In this document: in pieces, positions 43,575 to 52,133 of the stretch | How positions within the stretch are numbered: position 1 is the stretch's first letter | Layout of the letters: every line of letters begins with the position of its first letter | Assembly: GCA_965227905.1 (NCBI GenBank) | Contig: OZ245780.1 | Location: 5,952,001 to 6,016,000, forward strand | Source: CBDDHT01 sp965227905 | GTDB lineage: Bacteria; Pseudomonadota; Alphaproteobacteria; Rhizobiales; Methyloligellaceae | Direction of reading: 5' to 3' | Length of the DNA: 64,000 nucleotides | Made by a program: the position numbers and the translations under genes | The notes under the pieces: model-generated | The model's input: the letters and a program-made list of their open reading frames with translations, nothing else | What the model was told of the DNA's origin: nothing | Databases searched by the model: none

Positions 43575-44795
43575 ATGCTTGCAGTGAACGGCCAGACCCA
43601 TTCCCAAGACAAATCTCCCGTTATCGAACACGACGACATCATATACCCATCGACGATTCCATTCGTGCTGACCCATCTGGCTTGCTTTGCCGCCATATGG
43701 ACCGGTGTGACCATCGAATCGATTGTGATGTGTGTGGTCCTCTACTGGTTGCGCATATTTGGCATCGGTGCCGGGTATCATCGCTACTTTTCGCATCGCG
43801 CCTATCGCACCAGCCGGGCTTTCCAGTTTTTTCTCGCCGTGCTTTCGCAAAGCACGACGCAGAAGAGCGTCCTATGGTGGGCGTCGAAACATCGCCACCA
43901 CCATCAGTACTCCGATACCAGCAACGATGTTCACTCGCCCCGCCACAAAGGATTCATATACAGCCACATGGGGTGGATCTTCGCGCGCAAGCACGAGACC
44001 GCTGATCTTTCCAAGATCCCGGATTTTGCAAAATACCCGGAGTTGATGTGGCTGCATAAATACGAACTTGTTCCCGCCGTCCTGCTCGCATTGCTCTGTT
44101 TTGCGATCGATGGTTGGTCAGGCCTGATCGTTGGCTTCTTCTGGAGCACGGTTCTCGTCTATCACGGAACCTTCTGCATCAACTCACTGGCCCATGTTCA
44201 CGGAAAGCAGCGCTATGTAACGGGCGACGACTCGCGAAATAACTGGCTTCTGGCCTTTTTCACCATGGGCGAGGGTTGGCACAATAATCACCACGCCTAT
44301 CAGAGCAGCGTGCGACAAGGCTTTCGATGGTGGGAGATCGATATGACCTTCTACATACTGAAGATGCTCTCGTGGGTCGGCCTTGTTTGGGATTTAAAAT
44401 CTCCGCCATTGTCCGTGCGTCGCAACGAGCGCCGACTCGGTTCCGCTGTGATCGAAAAGGCAGCCACTCAGCTTGCCGATAGCTTCGACCCCGATCTCGT
44501 CGTTACCGCTATTGCGAATGCGGTCAACGGTCCCAAACTCTCAGATCTTCAAAAAAGACTCGCCGAAGCCCGGGACCGGGCTTCCGAAACGATATCGTCC
44601 ATGAACCTCCCGCACCTGCCAACCCGACATGAGATCCTGGCTCGTGCGACATCCATGTTCCCAGAGTCGCCTTCGATGGAAGAAATTGTCGATCGGGCAC
44701 ATGCGGTGTTCTTGGAATCGATTGGAGCGCGGTTGAGTGCAATCCCGATCGAGACAAACCAGAGCTCTTCAGGACCACAATCTGAACGAGTCTGA
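43575..44795 (+). CDS. Acyl-CoA (delta-9-type) fatty-acid desaturase
   Basis: 406-residue integral-membrane di-iron enzyme. The three His boxes are HRYFSH, HRHHHQYSD and HNNHH, with NSLAHV as the additional His-containing loop. Membrane helices lie at about 28-65 and 165-195. A helical C-terminal extension of about 100 residues beyond the catalytic region is not part of the minimal family. It introduces a double bond into saturated acyl chains for membrane fluidity. Divergent from the cupin gene. Confidence 0.9.
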   Translation: MLAVNGQTHSQDKSPVIEHDDIIYPSTIPFVLTHLACFAAIWTGVTIESIVMCVVLYWLRIFGIGAGYHRYFSHRAYRTSRAFQFFLAVLSQSTTQKSVLWWASKHRHHHQYSDTSNDVHSPRHKGFIYSHMGWIFARKHETADLSKIPDFAKYPELMWLHKYELVPAVLLALLCFAIDGWSGLIVGFFWSTVLVYHGTFCINSLAHVHGKQRYVTGDDSRNNWLLAFFTMGEGWHNNHHAYQSSVRQGFRWWEIDMTFYILKMLSWVGLVWDLKSPPLSVRRNERRLGSAVIEKAATQLADSFDPDLVVTAIANAVNGPKLSDLQKRLAEARDRASETISSMNLPHLPTRHEILARATSMFPESPSMEEIVDRAHAVFLESIGARLSAIPIETNQSSSGPQSERV

Positions 44796-45046
44796 CGGCG
44801 GCGACACACTAAACGAGCGTTAGCTATCCTGCTGGTCTTGCTTGACTTTGGACGCATGAAAGCGCATTTGATCAACAGATTGTCTCGAGATCGCGCGATT
44901 CGCCCCTTGTTTTCCTGGCGTTATTATCTCGAAGCGCATTACCCAAAAACCCGTCTGATCCAGGTGCGCGTGGATAAGAATGACACGGCGGCCACCGGTC
45001 GTGCGCTTTTGCGCGTGGCGGTTCTCGCGACAAGGAACACTTATCA

Positions 45047-46291
45047 GTGACAGTTTCAGATTTTGCCGAACTCGGCCTTACCGAGCGGCTTCTCCGCGCG
45101 CTTAAGAACGCGCAGTACAGTACACCCACGCCGATCCAACGACGCGCCATCCCACTCCTGTTAGACGGCATGGACCTCCTGGGCATTGCCCAGACAGGCA
45201 CCGGCAAGACGGCGGCATTCACGCTTCCGCTGCTCCAGAACCTCGATCAGGACGGTAATTCGGCATCGCCAAAAACGACACGCGCACTCATCCTCGCCCC
45301 TACTCGGGAACTTGCTCTGCAGATTTCCGATAATATCAGGGTCTATTCTCGGCATATGCGGATACGCCAGGCCGTTGTGATGGGTGGTGTTTCGCGCGGC
45401 CCGCAGATTCAAGCCCTCAAACGCGGCGTCGATATACTCGTTGCAACACCTGGCCGGCTTCTCGATCTGGTGAACCAGCGGCATGTGCAGCTCTCACAGT
45501 GCAATTATCTCATCCTCGACGAAGCAGACCGCATGTTCGACATGGGTTTCATTCGTGATGTACGGAAAATCGTCGCGATGCTGCCGCAAGAGCGACATAC
45601 GCTCTTGTTTTCGGCGAGCATGCCGTCCGAGGTTGCCAAGCTGGCGCAAGAAATCCTCTACAAGCCCCAGCGGGTCGAAATCGCCTCAAAGAGCATCGCC
45701 GTCGAGCGGATCGAACAGCAGGTCCATCATCTTTCGGCCGCCGCCAAACGCGAACGCCTGACCGAGCTTCTCAAGCAACCTGAGATGGAAAAAGTCATTG
45801 TCTTTACCCGCACAAAGCGAGGCGCGGACAATGTCGTGCGGCGGCTTTCCAAAGATGGCATTCGCGCCGAGGCCATCCATGGCAACAAATCTCAGAATTT
45901 GAGACAGCGCGCCCTGGAGAATCTCCGCAAAGGTCGAACGCGCGTTCTTGTCGCAACTGATATTGCCGCACGCGGCATCGACGTCGACAATGTGACCCAT
46001 GTCATCAACTACGAGTTGCCAAACGAGCCGGAATCCTATGTCCACCGTATCGGACGGACTGCCAGAGCCGGTGCACCGGGTATCGCAATATCGTTCTGCG
46101 ATGCGGGCGAACGCGCGCATCTTCGGTTAATCGAACGATTGATCAAGCGAACGCTCACCGTAGTCGGCGAAGCGCCCTACGAGCCTATCGGTGCAAAGGG
46201 CAAACCTAACAAAGCGGGCCATCGCAAGGGTCCGCATGCGCCGAACAAGAAACGGCGTCGGCCTCGGCGTTTCGAACGCCGAGCAGCCTAA
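45047..46291 (+). CDS. DEAD-box ATP-dependent RNA helicase (RhlE-like)
   Basis: 414 residues. Q motif FAELGLTERLLRAL with PTPIQRRAIP, motif I AQTGTGKT, Ia PTRELALQ, II DEAD, III SAS, IV VIVFTRTKR, V ATDIAARGIDVDNVTHVINYELP and VI YVHRIGRTARAG are all present. The C-terminus is short and basic (GHRKGPHAPNKKRRRPRRFERRAA), which helps RNA binding as in RhlE. The GTG start follows AAGGAA. It is followed by a terminator hairpin. Likely roles are ribosome assembly or cold adaptation. Confidence 0.93.
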   Translation: MTVSDFAELGLTERLLRALKNAQYSTPTPIQRRAIPLLLDGMDLLGIAQTGTGKTAAFTLPLLQNLDQDGNSASPKTTRALILAPTRELALQISDNIRVYSRHMRIRQAVVMGGVSRGPQIQALKRGVDILVATPGRLLDLVNQRHVQLSQCNYLILDEADRMFDMGFIRDVRKIVAMLPQERHTLLFSASMPSEVAKLAQEILYKPQRVEIASKSIAVERIEQQVHHLSAAAKRERLTELLKQPEMEKVIVFTRTKRGADNVVRRLSKDGIRAEAIHGNKSQNLRQRALENLRKGRTRVLVATDIAARGIDVDNVTHVINYELPNEPESYVHRIGRTARAGAPGIAISFCDAGERAHLRLIERLIKRTLTVVGEAPYEPIGAKGKPNKAGHRKGPHAPNKKRRRPRRFERRAA

Positions 46292-46321
46292 CAAGACCGC
46301 ATCAGGCATTTGCTGTGTTTC

Positions 46322-46360
46322 GGCCCTCAATCCGTGGCGATTGAGGGCCTTATGGCTTTT
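46322..46360 (+). terminator. Terminator hairpin after the DEAD-box helicase gene
   Basis: An 11-bp perfect stem (46322-46332 with 46339-46349, loop CGTGGC) followed by TTATGGCTTTT on the plus strand, 30 bp after the helicase stop. The T-tract is interrupted, so efficiency is uncertain. Confidence 0.6.
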
Positions 46361-46377
46361 CCGGTTGAATCCGATCT

Positions 46378-46845
46378 CTAGCCAAGAGAGACAAAGACGT
46401 CTGTTCGAAGCTCTTCCTCAGGCACAACCGACGGATCGTCTACATACACTTCCCAAGTTGGCGCGCCGACCTTGAGCCCTTTTTCCTCAAGGTACGTCAT
46501 CATCTCGCCGTAGCTGTTCCGAAGACCGGCATATGGTCCCACATGGGTGAATGTCAGGACTTCTCCGGCTGGCGTAGAGGCTGATTGGATGGCCCCCTCA
46601 GCCTTAACCGCATCTTCTTCTGAGACGAAGCATCCAGCACGAAACGTCATCTCGTTCGGGTCATATGTGTAGTAGACCGCTAAGGGCGCCCCGGACGACT
46701 TGATGTTGTGGGATTTGAGAAAGTGCATAACATTCCCAAATGCCTTCTGCATCGTTGCGCTGATGTCACCAGGGTCCATACTGCAGCTGCGTTCTTCAAA
46801 TAAGTAAGATGCTGCCTCGACATCGGTCAGTTTGAAACTCAGCAT
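46378..46845 (-). CDS. GyrI-like/AraC effector-binding-domain protein
   Basis: 155-residue stand-alone small-molecule-binding fold. The N-terminus is VEAASYLFEERSCSMDPGDISATMQKAFGNVMHFL. Then comes PLAVYYTYDPNEMTFRAGCFVS and the LTFTHVGPYAGLRNSYGEMMTYLEEKG segment typical of GyrI-like domains, ending with WEVYVDDPSVVPEEELRTDVFVSL. No DNA-binding domain. Such proteins bind hydrophobic cations or gyrase; the role here is unknown. It is transcribed in the same direction as enolase upstream (126-bp gap). Confidence 0.82.
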   Translation of the reverse strand: MLSFKLTDVEAASYLFEERSCSMDPGDISATMQKAFGNVMHFLKSHNIKSSGAPLAVYYTYDPNEMTFRAGCFVSEEDAVKAEGAIQSASTPAGEVLTFTHVGPYAGLRNSYGEMMTYLEEKGLKVGAPTWEVYVDDPSVVPEEELRTDVFVSLG

Positions 46846-46971
46846 GATTGATCACTCCGCTGTCCCAATAGGCTCATACCGCCGGCGGTATTGCAGGCCA
46901 TATTGGCAAAAGAAGCGCATGCGAAACCTGATCCTGTTCAAGGTCAGTCAGCAAATGCTGTGGCACTGGTC

Positions 46972-48264
46972 TCAAACAGGGGGGCGGCCATTCTTGGCAC
47001 ACGCGCCTGCATAAAGCGCCGTTTCGCCAAGATGTTCCTCGATCCGAATCAATTGATTGTATTTCGCCAGACGGTCCGAACGCGAAAGAGAGCCTGTCTT
47101 GATCTGACCGGCATTGGTTGCAACGGCGAGATCGGCGATGGTCGAGTCTTCGGTCTCGCCTGAGCGATGTGAAATCACCGCTGTATAGCCGGCCCGCTGA
47201 GCCAACTGAACTGTTTCCAGAGACTCGGTCAGTGTTCCAATCTGATTGACCTTAACAAGTATGGAATTTGCGGTTCCCTCATCGATCCCGCGTTGTAGCC
47301 GTTTGGTGTTGGTAACGAAGAGATCGTCTCCGACGAGCTGACACTTATCGCCAATTGCCTCTGTCAGAGCATGCCAGCCATCCCAATCATCCTCAGCCAT
47401 CCCATCTTCGATAGAGACAATAGGATAGCGAGAAACGAGATCCTCGTAGTAGGCAACCATCTCCTGGGAACCGAGGCACTTGTCTTCGCCCGCCAGCACA
47501 TACTGCTCCGCCGACTCGTCGAAAAACTCGGTCGAGGCCGGGTCCAGAGCGATATAGACATCTTCTCCAGGCTTGTATCCCGCGCCCTCGATGGCTCGCA
47601 TGACAAAGCCAAGCGCCTCGTCTGCCGACGCCAGATTGGGAGCGAAGCCACCCTCGTCGCCGACATTCGTGTTGTGACCGGCGTCTTTCAAGGCGCTACG
47701 CAATGTATGGAAGACTTCCGCTCCAACGCGTACCGCATCAGCTACTGTCTCGGCTGACGTCGGCATGATCATGAATTCCTGGATGTCGATTGGATTGTCC
47801 GCATGGGCTCCGCCATTGATGATGTTCATCATCGGTACCGGCAGGATATTCGCAGCCGTACCGCCGATATAGCGATAGAGCGGTTGGCCAAGCGAGTTGG
47901 CGGCAGCTTTCGCAACCGCCATCGAAACACCAAGGAGCGCATTGGCACCCAGCGCGCTCTTGTTCTCGCTGCCATCGAGTTCAATGAGGATCCCATCGAT
48001 CCCGACCTGCTGCATGGCATCGAGCCCGATGATACGGTCCGTGATCGGTCCGTTGATCGCCGCTACAGCTGTTTCGACGCCCTTGCCTTTGTAGCGATCA
48101 CCCCCATCGCGCAACTCATGCGCCTCATGAGCACCAGTGGACGCGCCGGACGGGACAGCTGCTCGGCCAAATGCTCCGTCTTCAAGGGTTACGTCGACCT
48201 CAACGGTCGGATTGCCGCGGCTGTCTAAAATCTCGCGACCTCTGATGACCTTAATCGCACTCAT
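46972..48264 (-). CDS. eno: Enolase
   Basis: 430 residues, full length: 2-phosphoglycerate to phosphoenolpyruvate. Signatures are IKVIRGREILDSRGNPTVEVDV, VPSGASTGAHEA, the metal Asp residues in ALDPASTEFF, SIEDGMAEDDWDGW and GDDLFVTN, catalytic Lys in ILVKVNQIGTLTE, and AVISHRSGETEDSTIADLAVA. I start at MSAIKV (48264) because the preceding 45 codons are unlike enolase. Its position beside glycerate 2-kinase (49472), whose product it uses, is metabolically sensible. Confidence 0.97.
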   Translation of the reverse strand: MSAIKVIRGREILDSRGNPTVEVDVTLEDGAFGRAAVPSGASTGAHEAHELRDGGDRYKGKGVETAVAAINGPITDRIIGLDAMQQVGIDGILIELDGSENKSALGANALLGVSMAVAKAAANSLGQPLYRYIGGTAANILPVPMMNIINGGAHADNPIDIQEFMIMPTSAETVADAVRVGAEVFHTLRSALKDAGHNTNVGDEGGFAPNLASADEALGFVMRAIEGAGYKPGEDVYIALDPASTEFFDESAEQYVLAGEDKCLGSQEMVAYYEDLVSRYPIVSIEDGMAEDDWDGWHALTEAIGDKCQLVGDDLFVTNTKRLQRGIDEGTANSILVKVNQIGTLTESLETVQLAQRAGYTAVISHRSGETEDSTIADLAVATNAGQIKTGSLSRSDRLAKYNQLIRIEEHLGETALYAGACAKNGRPPV

Positions 48265-48684
48265 GCATTCAGCTCCTGTCAGCTCACAATGGGCGGCATC
48301 CGCCGCGGCGTCTGTGACGTTGTCAGCCGCCTGCTTAACGATTGCAGCCAGTTCTGCCAATCGCGAATCCGCAATTCGGACCGTTTGCCCCGAAATCAAG
48401 ACATCCGAGGCGCTACAGCGGTCGTAAAACGGGTTCGGATAGCCGTAAATTCAAAGATGCCTTCAATTCGAAAAGAGGCTCTGGCTTGAACAATATTGTC
48501 GTGATTGTTTTCAAACGTCTGGAACGCTTCCGCATAGTGTGACATTGGTTTTCCGGGAAAATCGGACTTTGTCATCATGGACGGAAACGAAAAGTCTGAT
48601 CGACTTGTTCAGGCGAGAACCGCTTGAATCCGCCCCGTTTCGTAGAGGCGAGTCTAGCAATCAAATGCGCAGAGGGAACGAACC
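48265..48684. other. Intergenic region between divergent eno and otnI
   Basis: 420 bp with no convincing gene. It contains a 13-bp inverted repeat, TTTTCCGGGAAAA, at 48549-48561, about 125 bp upstream of otnI, which could be an operator. The otnI ribosome site is AGAGGGAACG just before the ATG. Confidence 0.4.
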
Positions 48685-49467
48685 ATGCCGAAGTTTGCCG
48701 CCAACATTACGATGCTCTATCAGGAGCTCGATTTTCTCGACCGCTTCGGCGCCGCCAAAGCCGCAGGATTTTCCGGGGTCGAATATCTCTTCCCTTACGC
48801 ATTCGACAAAGACGCCTTGGTCGAGCAACTTTCAACTCATGGCCTGACACAGGCACTGCACAATCTGCCAGGTGGCGATTGGGATGCAGGAGAGCGCGGT
48901 CTGGCGATCTTCCAGGAGCGCAAGGGCGAGTTTCAGGACAGCGTCGGCAGCGCGATTGAATATGCCAAAGCACTTGGATGCAAACAGCTCAATTGCCTGG
49001 CTGGCATTCGGCCCGAAGGATCGGATCCCAGCATATTGACCGAAACCTTCGTGGACAATCTTCGCTTCGCGTCTGAAAAACTTGGGGCGGAAGGAATCAA
49101 GCTACTGATCGAGCCCATCAATACCCGGGATATTCCGGGTTTCTTCCTCAACCGGACCCAGCAGGCCCTCGACATCATCGCGCAGGTCGGCAACGAAAAT
49201 GTCTGGCTGCAATACGATATCTATCACATGCAGATCATGGAGGGGGATCTGGCACCCACGATCGAGACCCACCTGCCACGCATCGCTCATATGCAACTGG
49301 CCGACAATCCCGGGCGCCATGAACCGGGAACCGGAGAGATCAATTACCCCTTCCTTTTTGATTTCATCGACAAAGCCGGCTACGAGGGTTGGATTGGCTG
49401 TGAGTATATCCCGGCCGCAGGAACCAAAGAGGGCCTTGGCTGGTACGAACCCTATGCCGTCAGCTGA
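48685..49467 (+). CDS. otnI: 2-oxo-tetronate isomerase/hydroxypyruvate isomerase
   Basis: 260-residue AP-endonuclease-2-type TIM barrel. FAANITMLYQELDFLDRFGAAKAAGFSGVEYLFPY starts it; LPGGDWDAGERGLAI, LIEPINTRDIPGFFL (Glu metal ligand), QYDIYHMQIMEGDL and GEINYPFLFDFIDKAGYEGWIGCEY are family hallmarks. OtnI interconverts 2-oxo- and 3-oxo-tetronate and Hyi interconverts hydroxypyruvate and tartronate semialdehyde. The otnK/otnC pair in the window favours the first, the adjacent glycerate kinase the second. It runs into the kinase gene with a 4-bp gap. Confidence 0.88.
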   Translation: MPKFAANITMLYQELDFLDRFGAAKAAGFSGVEYLFPYAFDKDALVEQLSTHGLTQALHNLPGGDWDAGERGLAIFQERKGEFQDSVGSAIEYAKALGCKQLNCLAGIRPEGSDPSILTETFVDNLRFASEKLGAEGIKLLIEPINTRDIPGFFLNRTQQALDIIAQVGNENVWLQYDIYHMQIMEGDLAPTIETHLPRIAHMQLADNPGRHEPGTGEINYPFLFDFIDKAGYEGWIGCEYIPAAGTKEGLGWYEPYAVS

Positions 49468-49471
49468 ACAC

Positions 49472-50737
49472 ATGGAACCGAGAGCGTTCATACGTTCACT
49501 CTTCGACACCGCAGTTGCGGCTGCCGATCCGGCTCATTGCCTGGCACCGCGACTTCCCTCTGCACCCAAAGGGCGAACCATCGTTCTCGGTGCCGGCAAA
49601 GCGGCCGCATCCATGGCGCAGGTCGTGGAGAAAGAGTGGGACGGCCCGATCGAAGGCATCGTCGTAACGCGTTATCAACACGGGCGCCCGTGCCAACATG
49701 TCGAGGTTGTAGAAGCCGGCCACCCCGTTCCCGACGACAAGGGGTTGGATGCAGCGCGCCGCATTCTCGAAATGGCTCAGGGTGCAACGGAGGACGATCT
49801 CGTTCTCTGCCTCATCTCAGGCGGCGGTTCTTCACTGCTTGCGTTGCCCGGCGGCTCGGACGATGTCGAAATCTCACTGGCTGACAAACAGGCCATCAAC
49901 AGATCGCTGCTCTGGTCCGGCGCGAACATCACAGAAATGAATACGGTCAGAAAGCACTTGTCGGGTATCAAAGGCGGACGCCTGGCCCTAGCCGCATATC
50001 CGGCGCGAGTTGTGACCCTGGCCATATCCGATGTTCCTGGCGACGATCCCGCAATCATCGCATCGGGTCCGACCGTCGGCGATTTGACCTCTGCTGATGA
50101 CGCAAAGGAAATCCTGGAACGCTACGCAATCGATCTTCCGCCTTCCGCTCTTGCATTTCTCGCATCGCCGGGAGCCGAGACGCCAGACCCGGACGATCCG
50201 CGCCTGGCAAGAGCAACCTTTGAGTTGATCGCCGCTCCGAGGGCATCGCTTGAGGCTGCAGCAGAGCAATGTCGGATCGCAGGTATGGATGCAATCGTTC
50301 TGGGCGACGCAATCGAAGGCGAAGCTCGCGATGTAGGAAGAGACCACGCAAAGCTGGTGCTACAGATGGAAAGGCAGACAAAGCCCACCATTGTGCTTTC
50401 CGGCGGCGAGACAACCGTTACCGTCAAAGGCGACGGACGCGGCGGACGCAATGCCGAATATCTGCTGGGTCTAACGATTGCGCTCGATGGCGCCAAAGGC
50501 ATCCACGCCCTGGCATGCGACACGGATGGCATCGATGGCAGTGAGGACAATGCCGGTGCTTTGGCGGCGCCGGACAGCCTGTCGCGTGCGGCTGCAGCCG
50601 GTCTCGATCCTGTCACAATGCTGGAAGCGAATAATGCCTACAGCTTTTTCGCCGAGTTGGGCGATCTTATCAAAACAGGCCCGACCTTCACCAATGTGAA
50701 CGATTTCAGAGCAATCTGGGTCGATGCCAAGAGTTGA
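49472..50737 (+). CDS. gckA: Glycerate 2-kinase (GckA/TtuD, MOFRL family)
   Basis: 421 residues. The N-terminal Rossmann-like domain has VLGAGKAAASMAQVVE, then VVEAGHPVPDDKGLDAARRIL and LCLISGGGSSLLALP. INRSLLWSGANITEMNTVRKHLSGIKGGRLA carries the catalytic Lys residues. The C-terminal MOFRL domain has LSGGETTVTVKGDGRGGRNAEYLLGL and ALACDTDGIDGSEDNAGA. It makes 2-phosphoglycerate for enolase. I place the start at MEPRAF; an in-frame ATG at 49454 overlaps otnI. Confidence 0.92.
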   Translation: MEPRAFIRSLFDTAVAAADPAHCLAPRLPSAPKGRTIVLGAGKAAASMAQVVEKEWDGPIEGIVVTRYQHGRPCQHVEVVEAGHPVPDDKGLDAARRILEMAQGATEDDLVLCLISGGGSSLLALPGGSDDVEISLADKQAINRSLLWSGANITEMNTVRKHLSGIKGGRLALAAYPARVVTLAISDVPGDDPAIIASGPTVGDLTSADDAKEILERYAIDLPPSALAFLASPGAETPDPDDPRLARATFELIAAPRASLEAAAEQCRIAGMDAIVLGDAIEGEARDVGRDHAKLVLQMERQTKPTIVLSGGETTVTVKGDGRGGRNAEYLLGLTIALDGAKGIHALACDTDGIDGSEDNAGALAAPDSLSRAAAAGLDPVTMLEANNAYSFFAELGDLIKTGPTFTNVNDFRAIWVDAKS

Positions 50738-50816
50738 GCCACTTGGACTTGAGCCGACCTCGGCGAAGCTCTACTCTGCGCTCGATCATCGAACCTCTCA
50801 AATGCGGGAATGGATA

Positions 50817-51512
50817 ATGACAAGCAAGTACCACCTGATCAGCTCTTTTACGTGACCCTGGGTGCAGCGCGCCGTGATCCTAATGCGCGCTAAAGACGTT
50901 GCCTTCGAGGTAACCTACATCAACCTCCGTGAGAAGCCGGAATGGTTTTTGGAGATCTCGCCGCACGGCAAGGTCCCAGTCTTGCTGGTTGATGACGTTC
51001 CGCTTTTCGAATCCAATGCCATCGCAGAATATCTCGATGAGATGGTGGAGCCGCGGCTACATCCCGAAGATCCTATCAAGCGGGCTCGCAATCGGGCATG
51101 GACCGATTTCGTCTCCGATTTCTCACGCGCATTGAATGGTGTGACCTACAGCAAATCCAAAGCCGATATGGATGCTGGCCTAGAAGGCGTCGCAACGCCA
51201 CTTTCGCGTCTTGAAGAGGCAATCGAGAAAGAGCGCGGCAATGACGGCCCTTATTTCAATGGCTCCGACCTCTGCCTCGTCGACGCCGCTTATGCGCCGT
51301 TCCTTCTCCGTTTTTCGATTGCCGAACGGGTTCTGAAAACCGGGCTTCTAAAGAATTACCCTCGTGTCCAGGCATGGTCCGATGCGTTGCTTTCGACCGA
51401 GACCGTAACCGGGGCCGTGGCACCGAGTTTTCCTGAAGAATTCGATGCCAATCTTAAGCGACGTGAGTCTTACGCCTGGACTCTAATGGAGGCCACGCGG
51501 GCAGCCGAGTAG
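50817..51512 (+). CDS. Selenocysteine-containing glutathione S-transferase (Sec13)
   Basis: 231 residues if TGA at 50853-50855 is read as Sec. The N-terminus is MTSKYHLISSFT-U-PWVQRAVI, where ordinary relatives have Cys in LCPFVQRA, so Sec sits at the N-terminal active-site position. The rest is a normal GST: EISPHGKVPVLLVDD (cis-Pro), PLFESNAIAEYLDE (Glu-Ser glutathione site) and FNGSDLCLVDAAYAPFLLR. Without readthrough the N-terminal strand, active site and start codon are lost. A SECIS-like hairpin follows. ATG 50817 is preferred; ATG 50802 is in frame. It follows glycerate kinase by 79 bp. Sec-type GST homologues were, as I recall, reported from marine metagenomes. Confidence 0.9.
50853..50891 (+). 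promoter_or_regulatory. SECIS hairpin for the Sec-GST
   Basis: After the UGA and 11 nt comes a perfect 7-bp stem AGCGCGC (50866-50872) / GCGCGCT (50885-50891) with a 12-nt loop beginning CGTG. The 10-mer GCGCGCCGTG (50867-50876) and its 11-nt distance from the UGA are identical to those in the GrdB-like gene. Confidence 0.82.
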
Positions 51513-51570
51513 TCTTGGGGAGGAGTAGCTGTTGAACCTTTCGACGGTCTCACGCGACTGACAAACATGA

Positions 51571-51600
51571 GAGGGCAAGCGAAGTGCCCTCCTTGTTTGC
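51571..51600 (+). terminator. Weak terminator-like hairpin after the Sec-GST
   Basis: GAGGGCA (51571-51577) pairs with TGCCCTC (51585-51591) around a 7-nt loop, followed by CTTGTTTG. The T-tract is poor. Confidence 0.4.
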
Positions 51601-51610
51601 GGAGGTCGCT

Positions 51611-51736
51611 ATGAATCCACACCTTCTTTTTCGGATTGGGTCGTTCGTTCAAGACAATCAAGGCACAGCGGTTATTGCATGGCTGGTTGTCGTCGTATCG
51701 TTGATGGCGACGCGTATTGCTCTCGCCCTTCCATAG
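51611..51736 (+). CDS. 41-residue membrane microprotein
   Basis: A short reading frame with GGAGG 5 nt before its ATG: MNPHLLFRIGSFVQDNQG, then one hydrophobic helix (about residues 19-40, including AVIAWLVVVVSLMATRIALA), then LP and TAG. A perfect ribosome site and a clean single transmembrane segment support a real gene. No family recognised. It follows the Sec-GST by 98 bp on the same strand, with a weak hairpin between. Confidence 0.55.
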   Translation: MNPHLLFRIGSFVQDNQGTAVIAWLVVVVSLMATRIALALP

Positions 51737-52133
51737 GACTGCGGCAAGATACTATGTCTTTCGTCGACGAGCATGTGCGTTCTCGATTGCTTGATATCAC
51801 GTTCGACTGGGACCGCGCGCGATAGAAGTTCGAGCATCTCGAGTAAAATCAGAAAATGACTTGAGTCCGAGTTCAATTTGGCCGGTGTCGCCTGATCGGC
51901 TGGAATTCCTCGGATATCCGCGTTTCTTTGCCAGAATCATTGTGATCGTGCGATTCGACAAGCGAACTGGGCCTACCCCTGGTCGCCAACGATCTTCGCC
52001 CCTTCTGACATTCAGTTTCCTTGCAAACAAGTCGCACTAGCCGTGACGACGCCAATGCTGTTTGCTATGCCCCATAACTCTTGCAGCACCGGTCACTGCC
52101 CTTGCGCCGGGTGTGAAGATTTGGAGCACTCCG
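51737..52133. other. Intergenic region upstream of glcD
   Basis: 397 bp without a convincing gene; open frames on either strand lack protein character. It should contain the glcDEF promoter. The glcD ribosome site is TTGGAG at about 52121-52126. Confidence 0.45.

Noticed and set aside
44838..45050. 70-codon open frame overlapping the DEAD-box start by GTGA
   Set aside because: The overlap looks like coupling, but the sequence has no domain and no good ribosome site; likely chance.
50862..51512. N-terminally truncated GST starting at GTG 50862
   Set aside because: It would lack the active-site strand; Sec readthrough from ATG 50817 gives a complete GST.
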